A DNA stretch of 64,000 nt from Methylomonas sp. 11b. GTDB taxonomy: Bacteria > Pseudomonadota > Gammaproteobacteria > Methylococcales > Methylomonadaceae. Position 1 is the first letter of the stretch, and each line of letters opens with the position of its first letter. Under the pieces are notes generated by a model. That model did no database searches and was not told the origin of the DNA. It was given only the letters and a program-made list of their open reading frames with translations. Both the position numbers and the translations under genes were made by a program. Positions 45,556 through 55,256 of the stretch are shown here, piece after piece. The stretch covers positions 4,955,741 through 5,019,740 of the forward strand of contig NZ_KI911557.1 of assembly GCF_000515215.1 (NCBI RefSeq), written 5' to 3'.

Positions 45556-46137
45556 ATGAACACTAAAATGTTTTGGCCTTTGCTTGGTTTGCTTTGTTTT
45601 GTTGGTATCTGGCCTGTCGCTGAAGCACATACCCTGGGCGCCGAAGGTACAGGCCTCATTTCAGGTTTAGCCCATCCCTTTGTCGGTGTGGATCACCTAC
45701 TGGCCATGATTGCGGTCGGCATTTGGGCGGGTCAATTGGGTGGCAAAGCGGTTTGGCAGGTACCTTTAGCCTTTCTCGGCACCATGGTTTTGGGTTCGAG
45801 CTTGGGTTTGCTGGGTTTATCCTTGCCTATGGTGGAGCCGGTCATTGCCAGCTCGGTATTGGTCTTGGGTTTGATTATTGCTGGTTCGGTCCGATTATCG
45901 ATGCTTGCCGTAACAGGTACTGTTGGATTTTTTGCGCTATTCCATGGCGTTGCTCATGGCCTGGAATTGCCACATACGGCTTCGCCTATTTTGTATGGTA
46001 TCGGTTTCGTCCTGGCAACGTCGTTACTGCATGGTCTTGGCATCGGCTTGGCGCGTGACTCAAGTCAATACCGGATCATTCAGCGACTATTAGGCTTTAC
46101 ATTGATAGCCGCCAGTACCATGCTACTCACACCTTAG
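45556..46137 (+). CDS. hupE: HupE/UreJ-family nickel transporter
   Basis: A 193-aa membrane protein. A signal peptide (MNTKMFWPLL..., ending EAHT) is followed by the metal motif HPFVGVDHLLAMIAVGIWA and five or six helices. A second His motif is GVAHGLELPH. HupE/UreJ proteins bring nickel across the membrane for hydrogenase or urease. The start at 45556 lies 5 bases after the large-subunit stop; a longer frame overlaps that gene. Confidence 0.92.
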   Translation: MNTKMFWPLLGLLCFVGIWPVAEAHTLGAEGTGLISGLAHPFVGVDHLLAMIAVGIWAGQLGGKAVWQVPLAFLGTMVLGSSLGLLGLSLPMVEPVIASSVLVLGLIIAGSVRLSMLAVTGTVGFFALFHGVAHGLELPHTASPILYGIGFVLATSLLHGLGIGLARDSSQYRIIQRLLGFTLIAASTMLLTP

Positions 46138-46169
46138 CTATTTAGGCCCAAACGCCAGGACAAATCGAT

Positions 46170-46403
46170 ATGTGTTTAGCCATTCCGATGCAAATCACCC
46201 AGATTGACGGATATATGGCGCGTTGTGCAGCCAGAGGTGTGGAACGCGAAGTAAGTTTGTTTCTGTTACAAGATGAATCGGTGCAAATTGACGACCATGT
46301 TCTGATCCATGTCGGCTATGCGATCCAAAAAATAACAGCCGAAGAAGCGTTTTCGACCTGGGAACTGCTCGACCAGATAGCCGAAGAGGATGTTGATGCA
46401 TGA
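46170..46403 (+). CDS. hypC: Hydrogenase chaperone HypC
   Basis: A 77-aa HypC/HupF-type chaperone. It begins MCLAIPMQI, with the essential Cys2 exposed after Met removal, and has the VGYAIQKI motif. HypC carries the Fe(CN)2CO unit with HypD to the large-subunit precursor. Its end overlaps the start of hypA by 8 bases. It is the first gene of the hyp block and lies 32 bases after hupE. Confidence 0.95.
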   Translation: MCLAIPMQITQIDGYMARCAARGVEREVSLFLLQDESVQIDDHVLIHVGYAIQKITAEEAFSTWELLDQIAEEDVDA

Positions 46404-46746
46404 ACTTTCCTTGTGCGAGGACTTGATGAATCAAGTGACCGCTCTTGCCAAGGAGCATCAGGCTGAAAAAGTGGTGCGGATTGTTGTACGAATAGGCCCA
46501 TTATCGGGTATTGAGGCCCGGCTGCTGGAAAGTGCTTTTACTATTAGCCGCGCCGGCACCCTGGCGGAAGACGCCGAACTGGTAACCGAAGAGCAGCCAG
46601 TCTGCGTACTTTGCAATGTGTGTGGAACGGAATCGGCAGCGTGTGTCAATCAACTGATTTGTGCAAGCTGCGGAAGTTGCGACACGAAATTGCTGAGTGG
46701 CGACGAGCTGATCTTAGCGCGCGTGGAACTTGAAAATCCCGATTGA
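46396..46746 (+). CDS. hypA: Hydrogenase nickel-insertion protein HypA
   Basis: A 116-aa nickel chaperone. The start is set at ATG 46396 because the N-terminus must read MHELSLCEDL; His2 is a nickel ligand, and the longer frame would put two residues before it. The zinc site has two cysteine pairs, in CVLCNVC and CASCGSC. It acts with HypB. It overlaps hypC by 8 bases. Confidence 0.94.
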   Translation: MHELSLCEDLMNQVTALAKEHQAEKVVRIVVRIGPLSGIEARLLESAFTISRAGTLAEDAELVTEEQPVCVLCNVCGTESAACVNQLICASCGSCDTKLLSGDELILARVELENPD

Positions 46747-46778
46747 ATTAACGCACTTTGATAGTACGGAGTTAGATC

Positions 46779-47621
46779 ATGTGTAATACCTGTGGTTGTA
46801 ATGTGACATCCGGCAACCGGCATTTGTTGTTTACTGCACCGCCCCAAAAATTGGTCACCGCTGTTTCCGTGCTCAGCAATCTGCTCAAGCACAATGATGA
46901 ACAAGCGGAATTAAATCGGGCCAAATTCGATGCCAACGGTGTATTGGCAATCAATCTGATGTCTTCGCCAGGTTCGGGTAAGACCGCGTTGCTGGAGGCG
47001 ACGATTCGCCAACTAAAGGACAAAATCAGCATCGCAGTGATAGAAGGCGATCTGGAAACGGAAAACGACGCCGAGCGCATCCGCGCCCAGGGCGTACCCG
47101 CCTACCAAATCACCACCGGTACCGCCTGCCATCTGGACGCGCATTTAATCCAGCATGCCTTGGAACATCTCGATTTGGCAAAAATTGATTTGCTGTTTAT
47201 CGAAAACGTCGGCAATCTGGTTTGCCCCGCCAGCTTTGACTTGGGACATCACCGCAACATAACTTTATTATCAGTCACGGAAGGCGACGACAAACCCGCC
47301 AAATATCCCGTGATGTTTCGTGCTGCGGATCTGATGTTGATTACCAAGACCGATTTATTGCCCTATCTTGACGATTTCTCCACAGAAAAAGCCGAACGCT
47401 GCCAACGTCAACTGGCCAGTCACTCCCCCGTGCTGACACTGTCCAGTCGCTCAGGTGAAGGGCTAGCAGGCTGGTTGCAATGGTTGGAACAAGAGGTGGG
47501 CGATCATAAAGCCCGTATACAACGGCAACAAACCCTAAGACCGCAAATCCAGCCGGACGGCAATAGTCTTCATATACAAAACCCCGAAACACATTTTCGT
47601 CCCATCAAGCAGGTCGGCTGA
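46779..47621 (+). CDS. hypB: Hydrogenase GTPase HypB
   Basis: A 280-aa GTPase that, with HypA, inserts nickel. The N-terminal nickel site is CNTCGC. The P-loop is LMSSPGSGKTALL; switch and base motifs are EGDLETENDAERI, ENVGNLVCP and TKTDLLPY. The His-rich stretch found in many HypB proteins, used for nickel storage, is absent, and the tail (residues 245-280) is a short unstructured addition. Its TGA overlaps the hypD ATG. Confidence 0.95.
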   Translation: MCNTCGCNVTSGNRHLLFTAPPQKLVTAVSVLSNLLKHNDEQAELNRAKFDANGVLAINLMSSPGSGKTALLEATIRQLKDKISIAVIEGDLETENDAERIRAQGVPAYQITTGTACHLDAHLIQHALEHLDLAKIDLLFIENVGNLVCPASFDLGHHRNITLLSVTEGDDKPAKYPVMFRAADLMLITKTDLLPYLDDFSTEKAERCQRQLASHSPVLTLSSRSGEGLAGWLQWLEQEVGDHKARIQRQQTLRPQIQPDGNSLHIQNPETHFRPIKQVG

Positions 47622-48733
47622 TGCATACCGCCCAAGCGTGGCTGGCGAAAATTCGCGATCTGCCGCTTCCCGACAAAGTACGCTTGATGAATGTCTGCGG
47701 TGGGCACGAACGCTCTATATCCATGGCTGGTTTACGTAAAGCCTTGCCCGGTAATATCGAGCTTATTCCAGGGCCCGGTTGTCCGGTGTGCGTGTGTCCT
47801 GAGCAGGATATTTACCTAGCCATTCAACTGGCTTTGCACGAAGACATTGTTCTGGTTAGCTTCGGTGATATGTTGAGAGTGCCGGTAAATGTACCTAAAT
47901 CGGCCATCCGCTCCTTGGAACAGGCCAAAGCGGCAGGCGCCGATGTTAGACCCGTCGCATCGCCACTGGAAGTGGTACGAATTGCTTTAACTGAGCCGCA
48001 AAAAACGGTCGTATTTTTTGCGGCGGGCTTTGAAACCACCTGTGCCCCGGTGGCGGGGATGGTTGCGGAGGGCATACCGGATAATCTGTTGCTGTTGATG
48101 AGCGGCAGACTGACTTGGCCGGCAGTGGCCTTACTATTGGAGTCCGAACAACCCGGTTTCGATGCCTTGATTGCGCCCGGTCATGTTTCGACCGTGATGG
48201 GCCCGGAAGAATGGCAGTTTGTAGTCGAGCAGCATCATATTCCCACCGCCATCGCCGGCTTCTCGCCGGAGAGTCTGCTGGCAGCGACTTATTCCGTACT
48301 GAGACAATTAATCGAGCAACGACCATTTCTGGACAATTGTTATCCGCAAGTGGTTAAAGCACATGGGAACCAGGCTGCCCGCCGATTGCTTGCCAAAACC
48401 CTGGATGTGATTGATGCGCCATGGCGCGGGATTGGTATCATTCCCCGCTCCGGCTTTGAATTAAAAGCCGAATTTGCCGCGCACAATGCCCGTTTAAAAT
48501 TTCCGGAAGCCACGGATAACGCCAGTCATCGTGCCGGAGAAATGCCGCCCGGATGCGATTGTGCGCGGGTGGTGATGGGCAAAATCAGGCCGGTGGAATG
48601 CCGCATCTATGGATCGGCTTGCACGCCGCGCACACCGGTTGGCCCTTGCATGGTGTCCGATGAAGGCGCCTGTCGTATCTGGTGGGCCAGCGGCATGCGC
48701 AAAGAACTGGCTGAAACGGTCGTTATTGCTTGA
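47621..48733 (+). CDS. hypD: Hydrogenase maturation protein HypD
   Basis: A 370-aa Fe-S protein that builds the Fe(CN)2CO group with HypC and HypE. Motifs are CGGHERSISMAGLRKALP, GPGCPVCVCPEQDI with the redox cysteines, AAGFETTCAP, VRPVASPLEV and near the end the cluster cysteines (CDCARVVMGKIRPVECRIYG, ACTPRTPVGPCMVSDEGAC). The length is normal. It begins inside the hypB stop codon. Confidence 0.96.
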   Translation: MHTAQAWLAKIRDLPLPDKVRLMNVCGGHERSISMAGLRKALPGNIELIPGPGCPVCVCPEQDIYLAIQLALHEDIVLVSFGDMLRVPVNVPKSAIRSLEQAKAAGADVRPVASPLEVVRIALTEPQKTVVFFAAGFETTCAPVAGMVAEGIPDNLLLLMSGRLTWPAVALLLESEQPGFDALIAPGHVSTVMGPEEWQFVVEQHHIPTAIAGFSPESLLAATYSVLRQLIEQRPFLDNCYPQVVKAHGNQAARRLLAKTLDVIDAPWRGIGIIPRSGFELKAEFAAHNARLKFPEATDNASHRAGEMPPGCDCARVVMGKIRPVECRIYGSACTPRTPVGPCMVSDEGACRIWWASGMRKELAETVVIA

Positions 48734-48748
48734 ATTTAACTCGTCTCG

Positions 48749-51046
48749 TTGACTAAGATTCTAGCCTTACATATCGTTGTTACCGGTCGCGTGCAGGGCG
48801 TGGGTTTTCGTCCCTTTGTCAGTCGAATAGCCAAAGAATACGGACTGTCGGGCTGGGTGCGCAATCGCAGTGGTCAGGTGGAAATACAGGTTGAAGGTAA
48901 TCAAGTAGCACTTGCGTCTTTTCAGCATGCTTTGATTAATCGGGCACCACCGTTAGCCCAACCGGAACCACTACAAATTCAGGCAGTCGATTGCTGCGGA
49001 CTGGTTGATTTTGTCATTCAGCACAGTGAAGCCGGAGAGGTTGCCGACAATCATATTCCGCCCGATTATTTCGTCTGCGACGATTGTCTGGCCGAAATGC
49101 AGAATCCCACCGAACGCCGTTACCGCTATCCCTTCATTAACTGTACCCAGTGCGGCCCACGCTACACGCTGATAGATTCCTTGCCTTATGATCGTCCCAA
49201 TACGGCCATGGCGGATTTCGAGCTTTGCGCTGCTTGCCATGCCGAATACAGCAATCCAGGCGACCGACGCTATCATGCGCAACCTTTGGCGTGCGCCGAA
49301 TGCGGGCCGCATTTGACCTTCCGTAATCCGGGCCATCCGGATGTCGTCGACAACGAAGCCGCACTGGCTGCATGTATCGCCGGCTTTAGGCAAGGCATGA
49401 TCATTGCCGTGAAAGGCGTTGGCGGTTATCACCTGATGTGTGATACGACAAATCCGACTACTGTGATGACGTTGAGGCAACGAAAGCCGCGCCCGGATAA
49501 GCCTCTCGCAGTCTTGATACCTTGGCGGGGTGATGACGGCCTAGAATATGCCCATCAAGTTGCCGATCTGGAGGAGACCGAAAAGAATTTGTTACGTTCT
49601 CCCCAACGTCCCATCGTCCTGGTCAGAAAAAAAACCGGCTCCATCCTGGCGGATAACATTGCTCCTGGTTTGGCCGAGGTGGGGTTGATGTTGCCCTACA
49701 GCCCGCTGCATCACTTGTTAGCGGACGGCTTTGGCGCACCGTTAGTGGCAACTTCCGCCAATTTAAGCGGCGAACCGGTATTGACTGAAAACGACGAAGT
49801 GGAGGCGCGCTTAAGCAAGGTTGCGGACGCTTTTTTGCATCATAACCGGCCCATTCGCCGACCGGCCGATGATTCGGTGTTTCGCCGGGTTGCAGGTAAA
49901 ACTCGGGCGATCCGTTTGGGACGAGGCATTGCGCCTGTGGAAAGAACTTTGCCATTTCAGTTCCACAAACCCATGCTGGCCCTGGGCGCCGACCTAAAAA
50001 ATACTATGGCCTTGGGATTTGCCAATCGCGTCGTGATTTCCCCACATATCGGCGATCTGGGCTCGTTACGCAGTGCCGAGGTGTTTGAGCGGGTGATTGC
50101 CGATTTGCAGCGACTGTACGATGTCATACCGGAACTGATTGTCTGCGACGCGCATCCTGCTTACCATTCCAAACTCTGGGCCGGAAAACAGCCGCTACCG
50201 ATCTTGCTGGTGTATCACCACCACGCCCATGCCTCGGCCTTGGCGGGCGAAAACGGGTTGATGGAAAATATGCTGGTGTTTACCTGGGATGGCACCGGAT
50301 ATGGTGAAGATGGCACGATTTGGGGTGGCGAAACATTATTGGGCTGCCCGGGCGCTTGGCGACGCGTAGGTTCGCTACGACCATTTAATTTGCTTGGCGG
50401 CGATAAAGCCGCTCGAGAACCTTGGCGCGTAGCAATGTCGCTGTGTCTGGAACAGAATTTGAATTGGCCCGACTGTCCTGAAGATGCTGAATTGTTAGCG
50501 CAGATTTGGCGGCGCAAACTGAACTGCCCGCTTTCCAGTTCGGCGGGACGCTTGTTCGACGCAGCAGCGTCATTGATCGGTATCGCTCACCATTCTAGCT
50601 ATGAAGGACATGCCGCTATGCAACTGGAGGCATTAAGCCATGCGAATTCGGCACGTATTTCCTTGCCGCTGATTCAGAGCGATGCCAATCTAGTGATCAG
50701 CGATTGGGGACCATTGTTGCCGCTGTTGATGGATAAACACATCAGCCGCGCCGAACGGGCATCGATTTTTCATGCCAGTCTCGCCGGCGCTATTGCCGAT
50801 CAGGCAACAGCCCTGCGCAATAAACATGACATTAATCGGATTGGCCTGTCGGGTGGCGTGTTTCAAAATCGCCTGCTGACGGAACAGGCGATGATGTTCC
50901 TGAACGAGCAGGGCTTTGAGGTTTATCTTCATGCTGAAATACCGGCAGGTGACGGCGGCATTAGTTTTGGGCAATTGATCGAAGGTGCAAAGCTGAATCA
51001 AGTAAGTAATGTGAATGGCGCTAAACAATCGCCTAGCGTTTACTAA
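48749..51046 (+). CDS. hypF: Carbamoyltransferase HypF
   Basis: A 765-aa enzyme that activates carbamoyl phosphate to give the CO/CN ligand precursor. Order: acylphosphatase domain (GRVQGVGFRPFV, residues 10-22), two zinc fingers (CDDCLAEM..., CTQCGPRYT, CAACHAEY, CAECGP), a YrdC-like domain (KPRPDKPLAVLI), and a Kae1-like C-terminal part with HHHAHASALAGENG and GLSGGVFQNRLL. The start is a TTG 15 bases after the hypD stop; the N-terminus fits the family. No terminator is seen after it. Confidence 0.94.
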   Translation: MTKILALHIVVTGRVQGVGFRPFVSRIAKEYGLSGWVRNRSGQVEIQVEGNQVALASFQHALINRAPPLAQPEPLQIQAVDCCGLVDFVIQHSEAGEVADNHIPPDYFVCDDCLAEMQNPTERRYRYPFINCTQCGPRYTLIDSLPYDRPNTAMADFELCAACHAEYSNPGDRRYHAQPLACAECGPHLTFRNPGHPDVVDNEAALAACIAGFRQGMIIAVKGVGGYHLMCDTTNPTTVMTLRQRKPRPDKPLAVLIPWRGDDGLEYAHQVADLEETEKNLLRSPQRPIVLVRKKTGSILADNIAPGLAEVGLMLPYSPLHHLLADGFGAPLVATSANLSGEPVLTENDEVEARLSKVADAFLHHNRPIRRPADDSVFRRVAGKTRAIRLGRGIAPVERTLPFQFHKPMLALGADLKNTMALGFANRVVISPHIGDLGSLRSAEVFERVIADLQRLYDVIPELIVCDAHPAYHSKLWAGKQPLPILLVYHHHAHASALAGENGLMENMLVFTWDGTGYGEDGTIWGGETLLGCPGAWRRVGSLRPFNLLGGDKAAREPWRVAMSLCLEQNLNWPDCPEDAELLAQIWRRKLNCPLSSSAGRLFDAAASLIGIAHHSSYEGHAAMQLEALSHANSARISLPLIQSDANLVISDWGPLLPLLMDKHISRAERASIFHASLAGAIADQATALRNKHDINRIGLSGGVFQNRLLTEQAMMFLNEQGFEVYLHAEIPAGDGGISFGQLIEGAKLNQVSNVNGAKQSPSVY

Positions 51047-51058
51047 ATGAATAGTTCC

Positions 51059-51490
51059 ATGACATCTCTTACTTTGTTGTTCTGGATTGTATCCGGCATT
51101 TTGTTATAACTGGCGATTTATCTGAGTATTGTCTACTGGCGTCATTGGAAAAACTACCAAACCTTGCCAACTTATGGGGATGATCCAAATCCCAATATTG
51201 CAGAAGATAAATTCAATAACATTGAGAATGGGTAACTCAACTGAACGTTTGGAGTTTCATGCATTCAGGGTTGACCGCAAGGTCGTCGAGAATACTGGCG
51301 GGTCTATTTGCTCGTTTTACCTAAAGCCTGAGCATGGAAAACCGCTTCCGTCTTTCCTGCCGGGACAATTTCTAACCTTCCGTCTTGATCTATCTGCTGG
51401 AGCTTGGAAAAGCTCGCTATGGATTTCCGCTATTGCCCAACCTATCCTACGCGGGTTATCGGGAAACATTTTTAATACTCCCGATTGAAC
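51059..51490 (+). pseudogene. Truncated, frame-broken oxidoreductase gene
   Basis: From ATG 51059 a frame codes for a membrane helix (MTSLTLLFWIVSGILL), meets TAA at 51107, and continues (LAIYLSIVYWRHWKNYQ, TYGDDPNPN) to a stop at 51233. A second frame then carries the start of a ferredoxin-reductase FAD domain: RVDRKVVENTGGSICSFYLK, EHGKPLPSFLPGQFLTFRLD. The rest of that domain and any NAD or 2Fe-2S parts are missing. It is a three-way damaged remnant of a membrane-tethered flavin reductase, probably linked with the hydrogenase locus or hemoglobin-type genes in the past. Confidence 0.7.
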
Positions 51491-51561
51491 CTTTGTCCTT
51501 CGTCAGGCGATATACGGGTGTATTCATAATAATTAAGTTAACTGAGTGGAGAGAAGCAAAC

Positions 51562-52866
51562 ATGTCTCGTAGATCTAGAATATCCGTCGTGGCCACGCTT
51601 ACGGCAGGCGTTATCGTACCCCTGGCCTTGACCACTGCTTCGGCGCTGGCGGCGATTGCGCCTAACGGTCAGATCGCCTACGTCGCGCGGGGGCCGAGCA
51701 CGATTCCGTTCGGACCGACCGAGCAGCAGGACATCTGGGTAATGAACCCGGACGGCACGGGTGCCGTAAACCTCACGGACACGACTGACATCGACGAGTT
51801 TAGCCCGGTGTGGTCGCCCGACGGTTCCCGAATAGCCTTCATCTCGGACTCGTTTACCCGCACGTTGTCGGTGATGAACGCCGACGGCTCGGGGAAGACG
51901 GCGATTGTCAGCGGTGCACTCGATCCGTCGTGGGGACCTGACGGCTCCCAAATCGCCGTGATGAAGGAGCGGGAGGGCCTTGCCGCAGCTGTCGTCATAG
52001 TAGACCTTGGCACCCTCGCTGAGACGGTCGTGACCGAGCATGCAACGATGGAACCGGTGTGGTCTCCGGACGGATCGAAGATCGCGTTCGTCGACGTGCG
52101 CCCCGAGACCTATCCGGATCCGAGCACCGGTGAACCGGTCCAGGGATCCCAGCACGAGATTGTGGTTGCCAACGTTGATGGAAGCGGCGAAGTAGTGGTG
52201 TCCGCAGGTGAACCTGGAAGCGATCGGGCCATGTTCCTTGAGGAGGATCGAGCTCCGGCCTGGTCACCGGATGGTAGCAAGGTCGTGTTCATGAGCCAAG
52301 CGCAGGTCTCCGCGTGTTGCGGCCCCTGGCAGCTCTGGGCCGTGAACCCCGATGGGAGCGCGGCCACGAATCTCTCCGCCGATGACACCGTCAATGACCT
52401 ATTCCCCTCGTGGTCGCCCGATGGCACGCAGATTCTATTTCAGCGAGCAGCGGGTGCTGGATACGACCTGTTCACCATGCCCGCACCTGCAACGCTCCCG
52501 ATCACTCCGATCACAATCGCACGGCAAGCAGTAACGCCGTTGGCGATTACCGGAGCAGCGGTCTCTCTGACGACCTCAGGCAATGCATTCGACGCCAACT
52601 GGGGTGCCGAGTCGACGGTTGCGCCTGCGCCGAAGCTTTCGGTGATGGTGAGCGGGCGCGGTCATGTGACTAGCCGGCCCGCCGGGATTAACTGCGGCTC
52701 CGATTGCGAAGAAACGTTTGATACCGGCACTCGGGTCACTCTCCGTGCCACCGCCAACTGGTGGGCGAAATTCGTCGGCTGGAGCGGTGCCTGTACCGGT
52801 CGTCGTGCAATCTGCACGATTACGATGGACGATGCCAAAACCGTCACGGCCACCTTCAGACGATAG
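51562..52866 (+). CDS. TolB-like beta-propeller secreted protein, foreign-looking
   Basis: A 434-aa exported protein. A signal peptide (MSRRSRIS..., cleavage after ALA) and GGAG upstream support the start at 51562. Repeats of the TolB/PD40 type follow: WVMNPDGTG, SPVWSPDGSRIAF, SVMNADGSG, EPVWSPDGSKIAF, VANVDGSG, APAWSPDGSKVVF, AVNPDGSA and PSWSPDGTQILF, enough for a six-bladed propeller. The C-terminal 75 residues form an InlB-B-repeat-like domain (SGRGHVTSRPAGINCGSDC, WSGACTGRRAICTITM). GC-rich third positions and actinobacterial-style codons differ from its neighbours, suggesting transfer. It lies between a broken gene and a group II intron. Role unknown. Confidence 0.8.
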   Translation: MSRRSRISVVATLTAGVIVPLALTTASALAAIAPNGQIAYVARGPSTIPFGPTEQQDIWVMNPDGTGAVNLTDTTDIDEFSPVWSPDGSRIAFISDSFTRTLSVMNADGSGKTAIVSGALDPSWGPDGSQIAVMKEREGLAAAVVIVDLGTLAETVVTEHATMEPVWSPDGSKIAFVDVRPETYPDPSTGEPVQGSQHEIVVANVDGSGEVVVSAGEPGSDRAMFLEEDRAPAWSPDGSKVVFMSQAQVSACCGPWQLWAVNPDGSAATNLSADDTVNDLFPSWSPDGTQILFQRAAGAGYDLFTMPAPATLPITPITIARQAVTPLAITGAAVSLTTSGNAFDANWGAESTVAPAPKLSVMVSGRGHVTSRPAGINCGSDCEETFDTGTRVTLRATANWWAKFVGWSGACTGRRAICTITMDDAKTVTATFRR

Positions 52867-53635
52867 GAACCTCAATGGTCTCTTTCGCCCATTTCGGGCG
52901 GAGGATGGAATGGCAGACGCCCTTGATTCCTTTCACGCTGAATCGAGGCAACGCAGGGCCGGTGGATGTCTCGCAATCAATCATATTAGGCTAAACACTA
53001 TCAGGAGGCTATCCATTCCACTGCGGTACTAAATCCGAAGCGTAGCCACTATTAGCGTTGGGGTGAGATCGCCAATGGCGGCTTTGTAGATCCCTAGTTC
53101 GCAGAATCTGGATTGGCTGAATGGCCGGTTTGTAGAAGCGCGACAGGCCGGTTTGGGTGTGCGCCGTGCAAAGGCGGCGCTTTACCAGTGGGTGAGAGAC
53201 CCACCCGGCTAAATCGCTCCGGCCGGAAGCAATCGGAGCAGTCATGGAGGTAACGAAGTGGCTGGAGCCTCCGATGTAAAGAGATCGCTTTAGGCGATTC
53301 AGCGAGTGTGCAGGCCGTAATGTGAGTGAACACCGAGCAAGCCTCGAAAAGGTCGATGCGCAGGCCGACCCGACAACCCTTTCGGGGAAGGCTGATACGG
53401 CTGGGAAATCGAGCGAAGAGTATTTCCAGTCGCTGCGCCGGGGCAGTGGTGACAGCATGTACACAAGGTAAGCGCACGCAACACGGGAAGCCCTGTGGCG
53501 TGGCCAGCGATGACCAACCGGATGCCCGTGAGGGACAGGCCGGGCGCTGCAGGGTGGCGGAGAGGCTTGTAGTACCGAGGAAGCCGGGTAATGCTGGTGG
53601 AGGGAAGGTGCCTTAGTTCAAAATCAACGCAATAA

Positions 53636-54985
53636 GTGGAAAAGGACAGGAGATTGGGCAACCTATCAACTCCGTTAAGCGTTCAGAAACTACAGATGGC
53701 GTTACACGCAAAAGCGAAGGCTGAAACTGACTATCGCTTCTATGCGCTGTACGACAAGCTATACCGAGAAGACATCTTGGCGCATGCCTATGCCTGCTGC
53801 CGCGCCAACAAGGGTGCACCGGGTGTGGATGGTCAGAGCTTTGCGGATATAGAAGCGTATGGCGTGGAGCGGTGGCTTGGTGAACTGGCGCTTGCGCTCA
53901 GAGAGGAAACTTATCGACCAGATCCCATCAGACGAGTCTACATCCCCAAGCCGAATGGCAAACTGAGGCCGCTAGGTCTATCGACGCTACGAGACCGGGT
54001 CTGTATGACGGCAGCCATGCTGGTAATAGAACCGATCTTCGAAGCCGATCTGCCGGACGAGCAGTATGCTTACCGTTCGGGCCGCAATGCTCAACAGGCG
54101 GTGATCGAGGTGAAGGATCATCTCTATCACGGTCACCCGGATGTCGTCGATGCCGACCTTGCAGATTACTTTGGGACAATACCCCATGCCGAGCTACTCA
54201 AGTCGGTAGCACGCCGGATTGTGGATCGGCGTGTGCTGCATCTGATCACGATGTGGCTGGAATGTCCGGTAGAGGAAACCGATAAGCGAGGACGGACGAA
54301 GCGCACAACCGAGGCCAAAGATCATCGGTGTGGTATTCCACAGGGATCGCCTATCTCACCGCTGCTGTCGAATTTGTACATGCGACGGTTTGTGCTGGCG
54401 TGGAAGAAACTGGGCCTGGAACAGCGGCTCGGCAGTCGGATTGTCACCTATGCCGATGACCTAGTGATCTTGTGCCGACGAGGTAAAGCCGAAGAAGCAT
54501 TGCAATGGATGCGCAAGGTCATGGGGCAAATCAAGCTGACGGTAAACGAGGATAAAACGCGAGTCTGTAATGTGTTGGAAGATGAGTTCGACTTTCTGGG
54601 TTACACATTTGGCCTGCAGTATCGGCCGCAAAACGGTAAGGTCTATTTGGGCTTCCGGCCATCGAAGAAAAGCATCAGGCGCATGGTCGAAAAGATCCAT
54701 GCCTTGACGGCCTATTCAATGGCGTGGCATGACACCACGTTGCTGATCTATAAATTGAATCGCATGCTACGCGGTTGGGCAAACTATTTTAAGGTAGGAA
54801 CCTTCAATCGCGCCTATCGTGCGCTGGATAATTACACGGCAGCGCGGTTGCGTCGGTGGTTACGCAACAAGTATAAGGTGAGAAAGCGAGCAGGCGGAGG
54901 CTATCCACTTCCGTACCTCTACCAGACGCTAGGTTTGGTGCGCTTAAGCCGCTTGGGGTGTGACGAACCGTGGGCGAACGCGTGA
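53636..54985 (+). CDS. ltrA: Group II intron reverse transcriptase/maturase
   Basis: A 449-aa intron-encoded protein. It has RT blocks [78 protein letters not shown] and the catalytic [13 protein letters not shown]. The maturase (X) domain follows ([20 protein letters not shown]). No HNH endonuclease domain is present, as in several bacterial classes that insert at DNA forks or hairpins. It begins with GTG; no better start is visible. All RT motifs look intact, so the intron may be active. Confidence 0.92.
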   Translation: MEKDRRLGNLSTPLSVQKLQMALHAKAKAETDYRFYALYDKLYREDILAHAYACCRANKGAPGVDGQSFADIEAYGVERWLGELALALREETYRPDPIRRVYIPKPNGKLRPLGLSTLRDRVCMTAAMLVIEPIFEADLPDEQYAYRSGRNAQQAVIEVKDHLYHGHPDVVDADLADYFGTIPHAELLKSVARRIVDRRVLHLITMWLECPVEETDKRGRTKRTTEAKDHRCGIPQGSPISPLLSNLYMRRFVLAWKKLGLEQRLGSRIVTYADDLVILCRRGKAEEALQWMRKVMGQIKLTVNEDKTRVCNVLEDEFDFLGYTFGLQYRPQNGKVYLGFRPSKKSIRRMVEKIHALTAYSMAWHDTTLLIYKLNRMLRGWANYFKVGTFNRAYRALDNYTAARLRRWLRNKYKVRKRAGGGYPLPYLYQTLGLVRLSRLGCDEPWANA

Positions 54986-54997
54986 TATTTTGTCCGA

Positions 54998-55030
54998 GAG
55001 CCGGATGCGGGAAATCTGCCAGTCCGGTTC
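54998..55030 (+). ncRNA. Group II intron domain V
   Basis: A 33-base hairpin starting gagccgg, with the bulge and gaaa-type loop and ending ccggttc, matches the domain V pattern of bacterial group II introns. It is the catalytic core of the ribozyme. It lies 13 bases after the reverse transcriptase stop, as expected. Confidence 0.8.
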
Positions 55031-55256
55031 GATGAGCGGGGTGTGGAAACGGGGTTAAGGCAAGGCTATTAGGACACCGTCAAACGAAAGGGACGGCAAC
55101 AGCAAGCCAAATCTAATGCTACCGCGCCACATCTCGACTCTACCGTTATGAGCCCTTGCTTAATTATCGCCATGTAAATCGAAGCCTCTGCAATCGGCCA
55201 AACCAGGCTTAGGGCATCGTAAATCTGAAAACTGGCAAAGGCTGTGACGGCTGATA

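Larger units (their letters stand above)
53157..55069 (+). mobile_element. Group II intron with internal reverse transcriptase
   Basis: The left end near 53157-53163 reads GTGTGCG, fitting the GTGYG rule, followed by a stable stem (gcgccg / cggcgc). The right part holds domain V and what should be domain VI up to about 55069. The left end could also be GTGCG at 53159; the right end is uncertain by several bases. The RT gene sits in domain IV. The element lies in non-coding DNA after the TolB-like gene (52867-53156 shows no gene). Both orientation and parts are as expected for a mobile intron of bacterial type. Confidence 0.8.

Noticed and set aside
51129..51488. Intact 119-aa oxidoreductase gene
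   Set aside because: The real start and the membrane part lie in a different frame with stops, and the FAD domain is cut short, so it is scored as a pseudogene.
52867..53156. Small frames and rearranged repeat between the TolB-like gene and the intron
   Set aside because: Frames differ in phase and lack starts; the sequence 'gaatggccggttt' with 'aggccggttt' is a short repeat, not a gene.
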